DNA from: Bacteroidota bacterium
GTDB taxonomy: Bacteria > Bacteroidota > Bacteroidia > Bacteroidales > Tenuifilaceae
Direction: 5' to 3'
Length of the DNA: 8,682 nucleotides
Assembly: GCA_023406715.1 (NCBI GenBank)
Contig: JAEXVC010000232.1
Location: 1-8,682 of the forward strand
Under the pieces are notes generated by a model, which did no database searches, was not told the DNA's origin, and saw nothing but the letters and a program-made list of their open reading frames with translations. This document shows positions 6,840-8,682 of the stretch, in pieces (position 1 is the stretch's first letter; each line of letters starts with the position of its first letter). The position numbers and the translations under genes were made by a program.

Positions 6840-8682
6840 AGTCGTTATTATCGCCACTTAGCTGTTCAAGTCTATCGAGGAGTCGTTTGAATAATCTATA
6901 GTACAATATCAAGTAAAGCATAATACTCGATAGCCAAATTACAATAACGTTTACCCAATATGTGCTCACGTAATAACCAAACACCGACTTTGCAGGTGCG
7001 TAGAAGTGTGAACGTATAAACCTCGATTCGGGGTATAGGTATATTGGGTCAACTTTTTGAATTAAATGTCCATCATACTCAATAATACGCTCCACTTCGC
7101 CAGAATTTTTCACAAATTCGCTAAGACTTTCGTTGTGGTACCTACGTTTTAGTTCAAGGAATTGCTCTTTGCCCTGTTCCGTGCTTTGAAATTTAGAAAT
7201 AAACTGGTCCTTTTCGTTGTTGGCTTTGTTGTAAAGTTTTACGTAGTATTTCCTTACCAACTCTAAGTACTGGTTCATCTCATTAAGTAATTCCAAGGTA
7301 ATGTCCGTGGGGTTTATTTGAGTGTATTTGCTGAATATCAATTTTGAACTGCGTGGCGATGTCATCTCCCTAACTATTTCGTTATGAAGCAAATTCAGAG
7401 CAGATTGGAATTCCTCTGATTTTTCCTTGTTATCTATATTTCTAATACAGAAATCAATCTTATTTTGAAGCGATTTTAACCAGTAATTCCGTTTGAAATC
7501 CGAAATGCTCATAGCCTCATCGTAAATGTAAAAAGGCTTTTGGTACTTATTCTCCTTGAACTGGTATACCGCCAGTGCCTCATAGGCCCAACGGGCCACA
7601 ATAACCTCGCCATATATAGGAATGTTGCTGGGCGACGATATTGTTGGGTTCAGTTTTTCGTACTTTACAATTATACCACTTAGGATAATTTGAGGTATAA
7701 CAAGGAATGGTATAAGAATGTAGATAGTAACTACAGCCTTAAAACTATCAGAAATAACCAAACCGAGCATATTGGATGTAAACCAAGTGCTGAAAAGTAC
7801 TAGCCAGAACTCAAGGTACATTCCTTTAATTTCAAGAATTGTATTGCCAACCAGAACAAAAATTAATGCTTGAAATGCCGATAGTGCTAAAAGGATTGTA
7901 ACTTTCGACATTAGGTAACTGGACCAACTTAAATTCAGGAAAGCTTCTCGCTTAAGTATTTTTCTATCCTTTATTATTTCCTCTGCACTAACGGTTAATC
8001 CAACAAAAATGGAAACAATAACAGACATGAAAAGGTAAACAGGCAAATTGCTGTTATCTAGTAAAGTGTATCCAATTTTGTTGGAAACATCAACGTTGTA
8101 ATATTTTATAATGTATGATAAAAGGAATGCTAGCAAGGGTGTTTCAAAGGCATTAATTATCATGTATTGCGAGTTCGCAAACTTCGATAGTACGTCGCGC
8201 TTTACAAATATCCTTAACTGTTTGAACCAGTTAGGTATTTTGAAGTGAATTTTCGGTAATTCGTCGGGTGTTTCGTTTGTCTTTTTTAAATCAGGAAAAT
8301 ACCTCTTAAAATGCTGATTCCACTCGGAAGGATTTATTTTACGGGCACGAGTTGGGTTTCCATACTCATCGAGCACCTTTGCTTCAACTATGTTGAATAT
8401 TTGTTCAGGGTTTACGTTACCACAAAGTGTACACTCACTTTCGTTCCAGTTTGCGTGCTGAACACGCGATTTGTAGTAAATTATAGACTCAATTGGGTCG
8501 CCATTGTAGATTAAGTAACCACCAGTATCGAGGATTAGCAGTTTATCGAACATCTTGAATATGTCCGATGAGGGTTGGTGGATAACTACAAATACCAACT
8601 TCCCCTTAAGGGTTAACTCCTTTAGTAGGTCAAGGATGTTTTCCGAGTCGCGTGAACTTAAGCCCGATGTTGGCTCATCAAG
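6838..8682 (-). CDS. ABCG-like ABC transporter, ATPase-permease fusion, 5'-truncated
   Basis: Inner-membrane ABC protein with ATPase and permease on one chain. The frame is open to the window edge; 614 residues are present. The fragment begins at the end of Walker B (LDEPTSG, with catalytic Glu at 3), then a D-loop (SGLSSRDS) and the H-loop His35 (VIHQPSSDIFKMFDKLLIL, typical of the ABCG/White group). Walker A and the ABC signature lie upstream. A linker holds a CTLC motif (84-87) followed by GNVNPEQIFNIVEAKV. An ABC-2 permease follows, with five hydrophobic segments near 176-195, 214-233, 258-280, 290-310 and 316-340. The cytoplasmic EEIIKDRKILKRE after the second segment is a typical ABCG loop. 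About 230 hydrophilic, partly helical residues (341-573) then precede a last segment (574-596) and a charged tail. The domain order (ATPase first) is that of eukaryotic ABCG half-transporters. The large loop before the last membrane segment is much longer than in those proteins. Substrate and direction are unknown. It is convergent to siaC and not co-transcribed with it. Confidence 0.9.
   Translation of the reverse strand, partial: LDEPTSGLSSRDSENILDLLKELTLKGKLVFVVIHQPSSDIFKMFDKLLILDTGGYLIYNGDPIESIIYYKSRVQHANWNESECTLCGNVNPEQIFNIVEAKVLDEYGNPTRARKINPSEWNQHFKRYFPDLKKTNETPDELPKIHFKIPNWFKQLRIFVKRDVLSKFANSQYMIINAFETPLLAFLLSYIIKYYNVDVSNKIGYTLLDNSNLPVYLFMSVIVSIFVGLTVSAEEIIKDRKILKREAFLNLSWSSYLMSKVTILLALSAFQALIFVLVGNTILEIKGMYLEFWLVLFSTWFTSNMLGLVISDSFKAVVTIYILIPFLVIPQIILSGIIVKYEKLNPTISSPSNIPIYGEVIVARWAYEALAVYQFKENKYQKPFYIYDEAMSISDFKRNYWLKSLQNKIDFCIRNIDNKEKSEEFQSALNLLHNEIVREMTSPRSSKLIFSKYTQINPTDITLELLNEMNQYLELVRKYYVKLYNKANNEKDQFISKFQSTEQGKEQFLELKRRYHNESLSEFVKNSGEVERIIEYDGHLIQKVDPIYLYPESRFIRSHFYAPAKSVFGYYVSTYWVNVIVIWLSSIMLYLILYYRLFKRLLDRLEQLSGDNND

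Noticed and set aside
8311..8514. 67-codon plus-strand frame opposite the ABC transporter linker
   Set aside because: It overlaps the conserved CxxC/NPEQ region of the minus-strand gene and has no recognisable protein features.

Overview
The window looks like chromosomal DNA from a Bacteroidota, probably Bacteroidales-like. This is an inference from four observations: AT-leaning coding sequence, no properly spaced Shine-Dalgarno sites ahead of the starts, a promoter box of the Bacteroidota TAnnTTTG type upstream of siaB, and the gene families present (an S41 C-terminal processing protease with a long tail, a SiaB/SiaC pair, and an ABCG-like ATPase-permease fusion with a CxxCGNVNPEQ-type motif). 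There are no RNA genes, CRISPR arrays, insertion sequences or phage genes.

Layout, left to right. Positions 1-1041 hold the C-terminal two thirds of GMP synthase (guaA), cut by the window edge. A secreted S41/CtpA-type protease follows at 1105-2703. After a 61-bp gap with a perfect GC hairpin comes a probable two-gene RNA/ribosome unit: a DEAD-box RNA helicase with a DbpA-type RNA-binding domain (2765-4342), then, 16 bp on, a THUMP-domain 23S rRNA guanine-N2 methyltransferase of the RlmL/YpsC type (4359-5699). That unit closes with a clear intrinsic terminator (5704-5726). A candidate promoter (5768-5800) then drives a two-gene unit, SiaB-family kinase (5852-6394) and SiaC-family phosphoprotein (6412-6792), closed by a hairpin terminator. 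Converging on it from the minus strand is a 5'-truncated ABC transporter fusion (6838-8682), whose stop codon overlaps the terminator's T tract.

How the genes relate. The helicase and methyltransferase plausibly act together in 50S subunit assembly. SiaB and SiaC form a kinase/substrate pair. In Pseudomonas aeruginosa this pair works with the phosphatase SiaA and the diguanylate cyclase SiaD to control c-di-GMP and aggregation. Here the phospho-acceptor Thr68 of SiaC is kept at the same residue number, but no SiaA or SiaD is in view and the operon is closed by a terminator. The output of this minimal Bacteroidota SiaBC module is the least explained and most interesting biology in the window. 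The remaining genes are largely ordinary housekeeping genes.
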